Position numbers and translations under genes: made by a program | Shown: piece after piece, positions 31,100-42,250 of the stretch | Layout of the letters: each line of letters starts with the position of its first letter | Position numbering within the stretch: position 1 is the stretch's first letter | Notes under the pieces: generated by a model | Told to the model about the DNA's origin: nothing | The model's input: the letters and a program-made list of their open reading frames with translations, nothing else | Databases searched by the model: none | Source of the DNA: Argyresthia goedartella | Taxonomy: Eukaryota; Arthropoda; Insecta; Lepidoptera; Argyresthiidae | DNA length: 64,000 bases | Reading direction: 5' to 3' | NCBI GenBank assembly: GCA_949825045.1 | Contig: OX463827.1 | Location: 5,540,501 to 5,604,500 of the forward strand

Positions 31100-33935
31100 G
31101 GTATTTCTTTCACAATTCACAATTCTTTATTACACAGAACATTAGAACAATACAATTATACACGAAATTAAAACGCAAAGGCGAGCTTATCTCTCAACAG
31201 AGATTTCTTCCAGCAAATCTATCAGGATAGGATACGTATAAAATGAAAAGGGTAGTCTAGTGCAATTAAATACTTACCAAATACCAATAAAATATGATAC
31301 TTACTAAAAAAATACATATAATAAAAGAAATAGTAGATAAAATAAACAAATAATAATAATAAATAGATAAATACAATTATATACTTATATATACAATACC
31401 TATGATGAAAGAGAAAGCAAGTGCTCTTTCAAGCGATTCTTAAAGGAGAAGAGAGCGTGACTGTCCCTAATAGTGCAGGGAAGTGCGTTCCACAGCCGAA
31501 TGGCCCTCAGCCCGAACGAGTGCTCGTAGGCGACGGTGTTATGCTGCGGAATACATAGAATAGACACAGTGTGAGATCTCCGCTCCTTGCCTCTGGAGAA
31601 AAGGAACTCAAAACGTTCACGAAGGTAGGAAGGATATCTGGGGTTTCTCAAGATTTTAAAGAGTAACGCCAATATGTGGAAATCACGGCGAAGACGAATC
31701 GGGAGCCAACCCAGTTCCTTGCGATACTGCGAGACGTGGTCATACTTGCGCAGCCCGAAGACGAACCGAGGTTCTGGTTGTTCTTCGTTCGCATTCACCC
31801 AGCAAGCATCGGCATAATCAATTAAAGGAAGTAGAAGGGACTGGGCAGAGACACGGGGCCACCAAGACAGCATGTTATCGAATACAACTCGACTTGCTCG
31901 GATTGGCCAGAAGCCCATATGAGAGGGCCCACTTCCTGATGTTCTCGAGGTCAGCATTCAGAGCCTCCACAGCCGGAGTCACATCACGCAGAGAGAAAAG
32001 CCGGTATATTTGGAGGTCATCTGCGTAAAGATGATACGAAGAAGTAAGTACATCAGAGATTGAGTTGATAAAAACCGAGAACAGAAGGAGTGAAAGGATG
32101 CCACCCTGAGGAACCCCAGTGAATACATCGCACCAATCGGTGGATGTCTCCTCAGAATTGATGCGTTGTTGTCGATCTCTGAGATAGGAGTCAAACCAGC
32201 GGGCGGCATGAGAGGAGACATTAAGTGAATGGAGGATCGCAACCAGGATATCAAAATCCACGCAGTTGAAAGCGCTGCTGAAGTCAAGCAGTGCCAGCAC
32301 AGACATCCTCTTCTCATCCATCGCAAGTTGGATGTCATCTGTCACTTTGAGTAGAGCGGTGGTAGTGCTGTAACCCGGCCTAATGCCCGATTGGAGAGGA
32401 TTAAGGAGATTCATGGAGGAAAGATAGGTGGCTAGTTGAGTGTGTATAATGGATTCAAGGACTTTGGAAAGGATAGGCAGGATAGAAATAGGACGAAATT
32501 CTTTGTAGTAAGTTGGGTTGGATGTTTTAGGCAAAGGGATCACGAGAGCACGTTTCCACTGACTAGGGAAGTGACAGTCAGAGAGTGAAGCATTAATTAT
32601 ATGTGAGTGATAACCGGCAGCAACCCAAGAACACTTGTTAACATTTGAGAGCAGATTCTGTCAAGGCCGACTGCTTTTGATGAGATTGCTAGCACTGCTT
32701 TCCTGACTGTAGCGATTCCAACATGACGCAGATTGAAAGAAGAGTAGCAGGAGACAGTCCTGGAAGGCAAGTTACGGAGTGTGGCATCCTTGACAGATGG
32801 ATCCATCTGAACGGGGGGGACAGCAAAAAAATTATTGAGACCGTTAAGGTCGATGTTACCAACCGTCAGGTCCGGGACTTACCAATACCAAGGGTTTTCA
32901 GAAATTTCCAAACTTGTGCAGGGGCGTAGTTCTCGATACATTCAAATATATGACGGCGTTTGGCATCTCGACACAGACGGGAGCAGCGATTACGAAGACT
33001 TTTGTATGCTAAGAGATTTTCGTCGGTCGGATCTTTTTTGTATTTAGACTTGGCACGGTTTCTCTTAGCCATCAGACCCTTGATGGTATCAGTAAGCCAT
33101 GGAGCGCGGAGATGTTTAACTTTAACCTTCTTGACAGGAGCATGTTTGTCAAACAAGCTCCGGAGAATCGTGTCAAAGTTCTGGACCTTATCATCAACGG
33201 ACTCACTTCCCAGAACAAGGGACCAATCTATGGAAGAGGCATCGGACTTAAGGGAAGTGACATCAATACCCTTGAAACTACGAAGTTCAAGAAACTTAGC
33301 TCTACGCTTGGGGGCCTAATTTTGTAGGATAGGTAAATTAAATCATGGTAGGAGAAGGGGGCACTGAGTTGACCATGTACGGCAACCTTAGTCGGGTTAG
33401 ATATTATCATCAAGTCAAGAAGAGAGGGGGTACAGTGAGGCTGAAAGTGAGTGGCATCAGGGAAAGAATATGTAAATTCAAGGAGTTAACAATGGATTGT
33501 AGTTTGGCTGATCGAGCATTGTTTTTAAGGAGGCAGGTGTTAAAATCACCAAGAATAAGAGTAAAAGAATAAAGAGGAGACAGGTCATTAAGAAGAGTTT
33601 CAAAAGATTCAAAGTAATCTATGCGAAGAGAGGGGCTGTAGTAGACACCTTTGATAACTTTGCAGGAGATGTCAGAACGAAGGTAGATGGCAACGCCGCC
33701 ATCAGCCTTACCCGTTCGATCATTACGAAAGACACCTGAATCCTGGCAGAGCTTACATGGAAGAAGGGAGGGATGGCTTGAGGAAAGATTCGGAGACAAG
33801 AATTCCGTGAATATTCTGGTCAATGAAGGCATCGAGAAGATCAGCGTAGCTAGCGTGAATGCTCTGGGCATTAATATGCACGATGTTGAGATTTAAAGCC
33901 AAAGGTCGAGAACACGCGTTTCAGATTATCAGACA
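31100..33935 (-). pseudogene. CR1/L2-like LINE copy B, frame-broken
   Basis: The second copy of the family at 9289-12065, inserted on the minus strand. It is more complete at its 5' end: near 33880 it encodes NIVHINAQSI and SESFL, the start of an apurinic-type endonuclease. RTGKADGGVAIYLRSD and LGDFN follow at 33500-33720. The reverse transcriptase appears as frame-shifted pieces: FRPISILPILSK near 32490, LLDFSSAFNCVD near 32270, GVPQGGILS near 32110, YADD near 32020. The tail (GLRKYDHVSQYRKELGWLPI) is near 31730. The 3' end near 31100-31135 carries a tail of ATTGTGAATTGTGAA type after AATAAAG. At least five frame breaks are present. Confidence 0.85.
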
Positions 33936-34426
33936 AAGAGCCACCCGTCGACCTCCCACGTATTCATAAACTAAATAGATGTACATATAAATTATAAAAT
34001 AAATTTATATTAATAGGATCTACTTTAAAATCCTTTTGGTTCCAAGCCTGAAATCAGTCTTCCACTGGGCATGCTGGGAAAGAAATCAAGATTAACAGAA
34101 ATCAACTTGCAATAATTATACAGCAAAAAAGTAAAAAAAAAACGCACACAAACAGCAAAAGAATACAGCAATATCGAAATCTCGCTATTGCGTTTCGTTA
34201 CGCGTCATATGGAATGTTTGTACAGAGACATGACAGAAACAAGAGAAAAAAAAATGACGCTGTCAAAAATGGTCAAAAATGACAGATGACAGTGGGTGGA
34301 TTCAATTACCAAGAAATTAAGAAATACACGAGGGTCGGAAGAGAAAAAAATAGATAAAAAAAGGAAAAACGTGCAATCTTCACAAGAAATTGAAAATACA
34401 CACATAGCCCACTGCGCGCAGGTTAA

Positions 34427-35121
34427 AGGTCGATTCACACATATCAGGGATCCCACCGGGCCGGGACAGGACCGACACCGGTCCGTGACAGTGCTTCAGT
34501 GTTGCGTCAGTGATTTTAGAAGCGACTATTCACACATATCAGTGCTCCGCTCACAGAGCTACCGTGTCCGGGATGTATATCGTAATACCTATCGTGATTA
34601 TTGTTATGGCGCTTTTAAACAATACGGAGCTAGCAATGATAGCTGTTGCTTTAGACGAAGAAGAAGAGCAGCATCAAAGAAAAAAGAGAAAATGGGTGCA
34701 TGAAGCATGGCAATTAAGAGAGACAGAAGGAGAATTCGTGACATTATACAAAGAATTAGTTAAAGACGAAAGGAAATATTTTGAATATCTTAAAATGTTT
34801 GAGAGATTTTGAAGATTTCGATTTTTTATTTTGTATACATGTACTTTCCATGGTTTTAATCATACAATACTGTATGTTCACGAACCAATTCAATCAATCT
34901 TTTGTCCTTCGACATTTTCCCGGCGTCCGTGTCCGGCAAAAAATATCGGCGCCAACGAATGCGTCCGTGCTACCCGGTGTCGCCCCGGACACTGAGAGCA
35001 CTGCGTCGTCACGGACACTGACAAGTGTGACTACTCTCATAGATAATGTATGAAAGAATATTTTTCACTGACACGGCCCTGTCCCGGCCCGATGGGATCC
35101 CTGATATGTGTGAATCGACCT
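34427..35121 (+). mobile_element. PIF/Harbinger-like non-autonomous element
   Basis: The terminal inverted repeats read AGGTCGATTCACACATATCA and TGATATGTGTGAATCGACCT and continue inward about 45 bases (GGGATCCCACCGGGCCGGGA / TCCCGGCCCGATGGGATCCC style). TTAA lies directly outside both ends (34423-34426 and 35122-35125). The interior is GC-rich in its subterminal parts (repeated GTGTCCG blocks) and has a short coding remnant of a transposase N terminus. PIF/Harbinger elements usually duplicate three bases (TTA or TAA), which this palindromic TTAA cannot exclude. Confidence 0.75.
34510..34812 (+). pseudogene. Harbinger transposase N-terminal remnant
   Basis: The frame ends at 34812. The diagnostic segment is KRKWVHEAWQLRETEGEFVT followed by LYKELVKDERKYFEYLKMFE. 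It matches the start of the HARBI1-like nuclease family, in which a tryptophan/histidine core precedes F-x-x-L-x-x-E-L and FF-x-YFRM. The nuclease core with its DDE residues is absent, so this cannot be an active transposase. The N-terminal hydrophobic run (MYIVIPIVIIVMALL) is probably read from noncoding element sequence. Confidence 0.65.
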
Positions 35122-35189
35122 TTAATCCGACCGAATGACGGAGGCACTGAAGTTAAGAACACGGTTCAATCGCCTATCGAGGTTAATCT

Positions 35190-35480
35190 TTATCTGTACA
35201 CGTATCATAAACCCTCTTTACTGCGTCCAAAAACCGCACTTTACGACCAGCATAATGATAAAACCTCATTTCTTATCTGAATATTGATACATTATGATGA
35301 CCATAGTGTATCAATATTTTGACATGTTAAGACATCCAAATTCCGAATGCAGACGCCCGCCTGCGTGCCGCCTCTAGTTTGTCTGTGAAGTTGGTAATAC
35401 TGAACAAGCTAAACAAGTGCAGAGAAATTATAATGCCACAATGCCGGTCGAACAAGCGGTTCATACATAATTAGGCATTG
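35190..35480 (+). repeat. interspersed repeat, ACGTATCATAAACCCTCTTT family, copy 1
   Basis: Shares with 61668-62033 and, inverted, with 59236-59526 the blocks CGTATCATAAACCCTCTTTA, CCAAAAACCGCAC, GACGCCCGCCTGCGTGCC, TTTGTCTGTGAAGTTGGTA and ATAATTAGGCATT. No coding content. Confidence 0.75.
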
Positions 35481-36026
35481 TGTATCAGTCACATAAACTA
35501 CTATTATACCAATATTGTGCACTGCCTATCTTTTTATAATAATATTTCCTTTAATACCTTGGTTTGCTCGAAGAAATCTCTTAAGATGCTCAAGAGTCGC
35601 GCCACAAACACTATAAAAAATCAGACGTCAGACCACGCTGGGAAGTGCTCAAGAGCTGCTGCCAATGAAGATGTCTTTCATGCATTATTTATTATTTATG
35701 CAGTTTGAGAATGCCAAATTAAACCATTCCTAAAGATCTATGGGATGACTGATGCAAAAGAACTATTGGATCCATTAACCGTTTCCAGAGGCGCAACAAT
35801 CCACAGAATAAACTAGTGAAAAACAAGCACGAAAAAATGGCAACAGAACAAGAGTTATGGGATTTCAAGCTGGCAGTTTAGTTCGTTAGATTTAACTCCT
35901 TGAGAATTCCACAGAGTAAAAGATTTTATATTGGCTATTATTTAATGGCAACAAATATAATGATCACCAAAAAAAAAATCCTACCCAAAATGGATAAATG
36001 AACACCAAAAGTTGCAAAAAATATCA

Positions 36027-36500
36027 GGGAAAAATACTGCGGTAGCTTAGGTGAAGGGTAAAGGGGGTGAGCGAAGCGAAGCCCCCTTTATCCTTCGTGT
36101 TAGGTTGAACATGTAAGAACAACAAAAAATACTTAAAACATAAACTTAAGTAAACAAAACATAAAAAGAAGTTTGGTAATCATTTATCCAAACACAATTT
36201 GGTGGACATTTATCCATTCTGGCAGTCATTTCGAATTTATTGGTAGTAAAATAGGTGCGTTTTTGGTAATCGTTTAAACATGAGCCGTATTTAATCGCAC
36301 ATCAAAAATACTGATTTCCATAGCAAAAAAGGCTCAGCAAAAACACTCTTTATGTATTTTTTTATGTATACTCAAGTTTATGTTTTAAGTATTTTTTGTT
36401 GTTCTTACATGTTCAACCTAACACGAAGGATAAAGGGGGCTTCGCTTCGCTCGCCCACTTTACCCTTCACCTAAGCTACCGCAGCATTTTGCCCTGATAT
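36027..36500. mobile_element. foldback element with about 130-bp terminal inverted repeats (GCGAAGC family)
   Basis: The left arm begins CAGGGAAAAATACTGCGGTA and includes GGGTGAGCGAAGCGAAGCCC and GTTAGGTTGAACATGTAAGA. The right arm is its inverse, ending TACCGCAGCATTTTGCCCTG. ATAT flanks both ends, so a palindromic target duplication is possible. The interior holds the CAAACACAATTTGGTG repeat and an ACATCAAAAATACTGATTT block that reappears inverted just outside the right arm (36505-36530). It contains no protein-coding frame. Confidence 0.85.
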
Positions 36501-36539
36501 TTGCCGTGCAAATCAGTATTTTTGATGTGCAGTTTAATA

Positions 36540-37140
36540 TTTCCCTTTTATTTTATTTTATTCTGATTATTATTGGTGCCATGAAATCGTCCCCTACAAA
36601 TGCCTTACACGCTGAATGGGTAAACTCCTTCCCTAAATTTATACCCCCACAATATCTATCGGATAGATTTTTTTATAAGGCTATCCAGCTCGAAAACCAC
36701 CCCTTTATACCCCAAATCAAATTGTTTACTCAGCTAGTGTCAAATAAGAGCTAATGCTCCCATAAGGATCCAAGGCACATGGAGTCTCCAAAAATCAAGA
36801 ATATCAACCAACCTCTGTATCAAAGGAATATGAAACCTCAATTTAGTACTAACTTTCATACGCTCTTATTCATTCATTCTCCTAACAGGGTCCATATTGG
36901 CTCATCTAAAGTCTAAGTTCCGAAACTTGTCCTACTAACGATCTGTACTCCGAATGATCACTCTTCCTAAAATGTTGGAGCCTATTTTTTTCGTTCATAG
37001 AATTTCTAGTACTACCGACGAAGATCATAACACTCTGGTTTCCGACATTTTTTATTACTAATATTACTACTGAAACTGATCTTAACTCCTAAGTGTTTTT
37101 TACCATAACATTGTTATCATAAACATGTTTTTCATAATAT
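36540..37140. other. noncoding, nothing identified
   Basis: No coding, exon-like or repeat structure could be supported. A 72-codon-scale open stretch near 36580-36750 has no recognisable motif. Confidence 0.45.
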
Positions 37141-37149
37141 TATTATAGC

Positions 37150-37700
37150 ATAAGCAACACTGACATAACAGTACCATAATTTGACTTTTGGTATGTTTAG
37201 TTCCAAAGTAGTGTTTTTTGTAGTTTTTACATGTTCTAACCTAACCTAAACTACCTACTGCCCAGATGTTGATTTCGGTAGCAACACTGACCTAACAGTA
37301 CCGTAATTTGACTTTTGGTTGGTATGTTTAGTTCCAAAGTAGTGTTTTTTGTTGTTTCTACATGTTCTAACCTAACCTAAACTACCTACTGCCCAGATGT
37401 TGATTTCGGTAGCAACACTGACCTAACAGTACCATAATTTGACTTTTGGTTGGTATGTTTAGTTCCAAAGTAGTGTTTTTTGTTGTTTTTACATGTTCTA
37501 ACGTAACCCAACCTACCTACTGCCCATATGTCGATTTCGGTAGCAACACTGACCTGATAGTATCCTATTCTGACTTATAGGTAGGAAGGTTTCGTTCTGA
37601 AAACAGTGTTTTTTTTGTAGTTTTTACATGTTCTAACCTAACCTAACCTACCTACTGCCCCGATGTCGGTTTCGGTACCGACATTGACCTAATTAATTGC
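37150..37700. repeat. tandem array, about 130-bp unit, roughly four copies
   Basis: The unit contains TTTCGGTAGCAACACTGACC, TAACAGTACCATAATTTGAC, TTAGTTCCAAAGTAGTGTTT and ACATGTTCTAACCTAACCTA. Successive copies of CTACTGCCC..ATGT lie near 37257, 37386, 37519 and 37655. Later copies are more diverged. The array ends about 150 bases left of the mariner element. Confidence 0.8.
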
Positions 37701-37989
37701 AATTATCTTTCATCTGCAAATTTTAGAATAAAAATAATTCTACATAACAAATATATGATTAATTATTTTTAAGCTGACTTAATCATAAGATGTATGGCTT
37801 ATAAAATAAATAAGATTAAAAAAAATAAAAAAAAATAAAAAAATATATATACAGGGTGTTGATCTGTAAAGTTACGCCGATCTCAGGGGTGATTATATAC
37901 ACGACACTGAAGCTAAAAAAAATATAAAAAAAATATTCTTTTTTTAGTCAAAAATACTTTTAAAATCATGAAATTGTGGTTCACCAAAT

Positions 37990-38160
37990 AGTCATTCGGA
38001 GCGGGGCATGGCGCGGGGCGCGGGGGAGGGTCTGCGCTCGCGCGGCGGCGCGGAGCCAGCGTCAGCCAGTCTCCGAGCTACCGCGACGACGACTGCGCGT
38101 CACTCGTGTCCACAAATTACCTACCCTTACTGCTAATTTTCGCGCGCGCGCCACTCCGTG
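37990..38160 (+). promoter_or_regulatory. GC-rich leader of the mariner transposase
   Basis: A very GC- and CpG-rich block (GGGCATGGCGCGGGGCGCGG and similar) separates the AT-rich terminal region from the transposase start. It ends with a CG-alternating run (CGCGCGCGCG at 38141-38150). In this AT-rich genome it is striking. It may be an internal promoter or a structured leader; function is inferred from position only. Confidence 0.4.
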
Positions 38161-38163
38161 ATA

Positions 38164-39101
38164 ATGGAAACGGCTGAGTTAAACAATCGTGATATGTTCG
38201 ATCTAATAAACATTTACTTTACGAATGGACAAAACGAACAACGAAGTGTCACAGTGTGGGCTGAGCGATTCCCAAATCGGCCGGCCGTAAACCGTACCGA
38301 CGTAAGGCGTATCGTTTTTAATCTACGGGAGTGGGGCTCATTTGCTACACCACGCCATGCACAGGGAAGAGGGCAAGAAGGACTCCCAGTAGGTGTGCAA
38401 GAAGCCATCCTCGACTACTTCCGTCGCGAGCCGCGTGCTAGTACCCGGGAAGCGGCGCGGCACTTTGATCTCCACCATACAACGATTTGGAAATTATTAA
38501 ATAAGGAGAAAATGCATCCCTTCCACTTCAGAAGGGTGCAGGACTTGGAGGAAACTGACTACGCCAATCGTGTTACATTTTGTGAGTGGCTGCAGCTTAA
38601 TCTGCATCAGAACATTCTGTGGACCGACGAAGCCATGTTCACAAGAACAGGCTTATTTAATGTACACAATGAACATTGGTGGGACATACGAAGTGACGAT
38701 GCAACCGAAAATCCCCACCCAATTGTAAAAGACTCGTTCCAAACAAGGTTCTCCCATAATGTGTGGGCCGGAATACTTAGAACAAGTACTCTGGGTCCTT
38801 ATTTTATTGAAGGACGATTGAACGGGGAAAGTTATTTGGAAATACTGCAGGAACAGGTGACTGCTATGTTGGAGGATGTTCCGCTAGCTCGGCTCTCGGG
38901 ACTATACTTCCAGCAAGATGGAGCGCCGCCGCACTACGCCATACTTGTACGCAATTACCTCGATTCCCAGTTTGGTGAGCGTTGGATCGGACGAAGGGGA
39001 CCCGTGACTTGGCCTCCACGGTCTCCAGACTTGACGCCGCTCGACTTTTTTTTGTGGGGCGATATTAAACGCATTGTGTATGGTAGGCACGATGAGTTTA
39101 A
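38164..39101 (+). pseudogene. mariner/IS630 transposase, first part, cut by piggyBac
   Basis: The ATG at 38164 is preferred over the upstream GTG at 38158. An N-terminal double helix-turn-helix region includes TREAARHFDLHHTTIWKLLN. The catalytic domain has TDEAMF (first Asp, about residue 154), FQQDGAPPHY (second Asp, about 251) and PDLTPLDFFLWG (third Asp, about 293), giving 41 residues between the second and third Asp. This DD41D spacing departs from the DD34D of classical mariners. The frame reads into the piggyBac end at 39102 and stops at 39106-39108. The remainder is at 50018-50188. Confidence 0.9.
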
Positions 39102-39381
39102 CCCTTAATTTCTCATTGTTCGTCACACCGGACACACACTTAAAAAAAATAATGTTACGTCAATTTTATTTCTATATGAAATGTTTCGATTCACCCCACA
39201 AGGATACTTTGTCTATGGTCTAAGGGAAAAAAAATGTACGGATGGCAACACTATTTTGGCATTTGCAAGTGTCAACATGTTGCGGAGCCGCAGGTCTCGC
39301 GTTTTGTCCAAGGTAGAAATTCTTTTCCTTGGTTTTTTGGGGCAAATATTAAAAAAATTTCTTTGCATCATATAATAATAT

Positions 39382-39626
39382 AATAATACTTTGGACACCA
39401 TTTACACACATTGATCTAGCCCCAAACTAGGATTCCCTGTATCTTGGGTACTAGACAACGATACACATACTTATATAGACAAATATTATACTTAGATAGA
39501 TAAACAACCATGACTAGGGTACAAACATTCGTTCTCATCAACCAAATATTTGCCCCCACCGGGACTCGAACCCGGGACCCTTGGTTTCGTAGGCAGCATC
39601 ACTGCCGACTCGGCCATTCGGGTCGT
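39382..39626 (-). mobile_element. tRNA-derived SINE, copy 1
   Basis: On the minus strand the head reads GACCCGAATGGCCGAGTCGG with an A box (TGGCCGAGTCGG) and a B box (GGTTCGAGTCC) about 40 bases later. A body containing TGGTTGATGAGAACG and TCATGGTTGTTTATC and a 3' TATTATTATA tail follow. It is nearly the same as 61313-61562. The arms of an intact tRNA do not pair properly, so it is not a tRNA gene. It sits in the left part of the piggyBac element. Confidence 0.85.
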
Positions 39627-39951
39627 CATGCTTTTTATGAGTTTGTTTATAAATTGTAATAGCAATATTTCATTATTCTCTCATAAAATAACCTTTCTAA
39701 ACTTTCAAAGTATGTGTCCGTTGCACCGGACATTGCGAACTATGCCGTGGTTTTGTTACTTTGGTTATGTCCGTCACAGCGGACCTTGTGACATACGCTG
39801 TAAATGACATCTCACAAGCTATGTCCGCCACAGCGTACCTTGCGAATTTCACTACATTAAAGGTGTCATATCCGATGTCCGGTGTGAAGGCCACTGCGTA
39901 TACAAATGGCCTTGGTTTCACTGCTTGAACTTTCTTTTTCTGACCTTTTAG

Positions 39952-41277
39952 CAAAAAGCTTCATCCCGCGCTGGAAAAATCCTTGCTTTAGTGCCTAACC
40001 AGCATGCGCTCTCTGAAACTGATGAAAAGTCTGATTCTGATCGTGAACTTTTACAAAACCTTGACTCATCAGCTTCCTATTCCACATCTCCTGCACCATC
40101 CTTGGACTCTTCTCTCGAGTGGCTTAGCATACTTGATAGTCCAACACCTAATAACACTGAAGGCTCACCCTGTGACCATAACCAAAATTCTGACTCTTCT
40201 GCTAGATGCAGCCAAGAACCACGTAACAGCAGATATGTACCCGAATCACCCGAAATAAATGTCGAAGAAGCAGTGCCTTTGACTCCGATCTTTGATGCAA
40301 TTTGCCCAACTCCATCAAGACAGCCTAACTACGAAGATGTACCTACCTTGTCTGACTTACCCTCTATCGCTTCTGTGTCCGTTGAATCTCCACTAGCTCA
40401 TCCCATAAAAAGAAAGACACGGTCGTCTAAGCGCTCGAAACCTGTACCGAAGAAGAGAAAACGAGTAGCAAAGTTCACACTGCAATATAACTGGCGAAAG
40501 GTTGTCTATCAACATGCTGCTTCAATTGAAGCTACTAACGATGACGATGACTATGTTGATCTGCCAGACCCTTCCGCATTATCGTATTTCGATCTCTTCT
40601 TCACGCCTGACATCTACGATGATATCGTGGAACAAACAAATTTGTATTCCGTCCAACAGACGGGTAGATCATTACAACTGACAGTGAGTCAATTGAAAGA
40701 CTTTATAGCGATACTCATAATCATGGGTGTTGTCAATATGCCATCTTACCGTGACTACTGGAGCACAGCAATGAGATACCACAGAGTTGCCGATTTAATG
40801 CCGCTGAATAGATTTGAAAAAATAAGACGCTTGATCCACTTTGCCGACAACAGCCAGGAGAATTCGGACAGATATTATAAAATTCGCCCTGTTGCCGAAA
40901 AGATTCGTAAGAACTGCCTAGCCCAAGAAAAGGAGAATAAATTTAGCATCGATGAAATGATGATTGCATATAAAGGCAAAAAAGCCGGCAAAAGGAAACA
41001 ATATATGAAGGACAAGCCGAATAAGTGGGGTTTTAAAAACTACGTACGTGCAGGAGTATCCGGTCTTATTTATGATTTTATTCTCTACGGAGGAGAAGAC
41101 ACATTTAGAGACCACACTTTTACTGAAGAGGAAGCGTCGGTGGGGTTTGGCGCACAGGTCGTTATTGCTCTTTGCAAAAGCATACAAAATAAACCGGCCA
41201 CAGTGTATTGCGACAACTTTTTTTCATCCCCGGAGTTAATGTTCATCCGAAAATTCCATAATGCTCTCTCAGTATGA
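39952..41277 (+). pseudogene. piggyBac transposase, first part
   Basis: The frame opens after a convincing splice acceptor (TTTCTTTTTCTGACCTTTTAG ends at 39951), so a small upstream exon is possible. The N-terminal third is Ser/Pro/acidic with a basic patch (KRKTRSSKRSKPVPKKRKR). The core has FFTPDIYDDIVEQTNLYS, MPSYRDYW, FSIDEMMIAYKGK (first catalytic Asp near 40951) and VYCDNFFSS (second, near 41213). It ends at 41277 within an inverted duplication, where the frame shifts. Confidence 0.9.
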
Positions 41278-41306
41278 ACTGAGAGAGCATTATGGAATTT
41301 TCGGAT
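41245..41306. repeat. perfect 29-bp inverted duplication breaking the piggyBac frame
   Basis: Bases 41245-41273 and 41278-41306 are exact reverse complements (arm ACTGAGAGAGCATTATGGAA...), separated only by ATGA. Downstream of the hairpin the normal family sequence resumes (HYGIFGLGTIRNNRL). The left arm replaces the expected codons after SSPELM. It is most simply a templated inverted copy, for example from replication fork switching. Confidence 0.95.
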
Positions 41307-42019
41307 TAGGAACCATACGCAATAACAGACTGAGAGGTGGAGAAAAAGTTTTACCAGATGAAAAAACTATGAAGAAAAAGCAAAAGGGCAGTCATGCTCA
41401 TGCTGTCTGTAATGAAAACAGACTTATCATTGTGCGCTGGAATGATAATAAACCTGTGACTCTAATCAGCTCATATGTTGGCGTAGAGCCAATTCAAAAA
41501 ATCAAGAGGTACTCCAAAGAAGCCAAGAAAAAGGTGGACGTTGATTGCCCTCAAATTGTTGCTGAGTACAACAAATATATGGGAGGCGTAGACCTCGCTG
41601 ATATGCTAGTAGCTCTCTACAAAACGCCCCTGAAATCACGCAGATGGTACCTCCGTATTTTCGCACAGCTGATTGATATAAGTATCAATAATGCGTGGCT
41701 CTTGCACCGTAAAAACTGTGGAAAGGCAAAACCATTGAAATCGTTTCGGCTGGAAGTTTTTGAAAGTCTTATCAAAACTGGAAAATCTCAACAATTGAAG
41801 ACATCCGAGGTTTCTAAAATCAAAAATCCCGTGAAAGCAAGACCAGCGGATCCTGTTAAGTTTGACAACTTTGGACATTTCCAATCCACCACAGATGAGG
41901 GTAGATGTAGATTTTGTAATAAGAAGACGACCGTTTTCTGCATCAAATGTGATATAAGGTTATGTTTTGTAACTGGTAGAAATAGTCGAAACTGTTTCTT
42001 GGCCTTCCATACCAAGTAA
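41279..42019 (+). pseudogene. piggyBac transposase, second part
   Basis: In a different frame from the first part. It contains HYGIFGLGTIRNNRL, RWNDNKPVTLIS (third catalytic Asp, near 41437), YNKYMGGVDLADML (fourth conserved Asp, near 41587), and the C-terminal Cys-rich finger (CRFCNKKTTVFCIKCDIRLC) near 41900-41960. It ends in FHTK at 42019. All catalytic residues are present; the only visible disruption is the hairpin at 41245-41306. Confidence 0.9.
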
Positions 42020-42030
42020 TATGTGGATAT

Positions 42031-42250
42031 TGTGTTTTTCCAGATTTATTTTGATATTTTACGTGTTTTATGGCTAACATCATGTTTTTCAGAAAAGACA
42101 TTTCTTATGATGTTCAGTGGTATTATGTGCATATCTAGAATTTTTATTGTGATGTGCTGCTGTTCCGTCTTAAAACTAATAATTAGTGTAACTTATTGTG
42201 TTTTTTATAGATTTAGTTTGATATTTTACGTGTTTTATGGCTAACGTTAT
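42031..42250 (+). repeat. piggyBac 3' UTR, tandemly duplicated
   Basis: A unit of about 165 bases, starting with a TTTGATATTTTACGTGTTTT block and running through ATGATGTTCAGTGGTATTAT to AAAACTAATAATTAGTGTAA, is present at 42031-42199. It begins again at 42200, is interrupted by the BEL element, and finishes at 49617-49731. The two units differ by roughly 8 per cent by eye. Confidence 0.8.
42246..42250. repeat. BEL target duplication, left copy
   Basis: GTTAT here and at 49612-49616 immediately flanks the LTR ends TGTTCG and TGAACA. The copy of this site in the duplicated unit (GGCTAACATCATGTTTTTCA near 42075-42095) supports the reconstruction. Confidence 0.9.

Noticed and set aside
35549..35580. 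short match to the CR1-like LINE 3' end (GTTTGCT.GAAGAAATCTCT)
   Set aside because: Only about 25 bases match, too short to call an insertion.
39545..39626. tRNA gene (GGTTCGAGTCC and TGGCCGAGTCGG boxes)
   Set aside because: The acceptor stem does not pair, the sequence continues into a SINE body and tail, and a second near-copy exists at 61480-61562.
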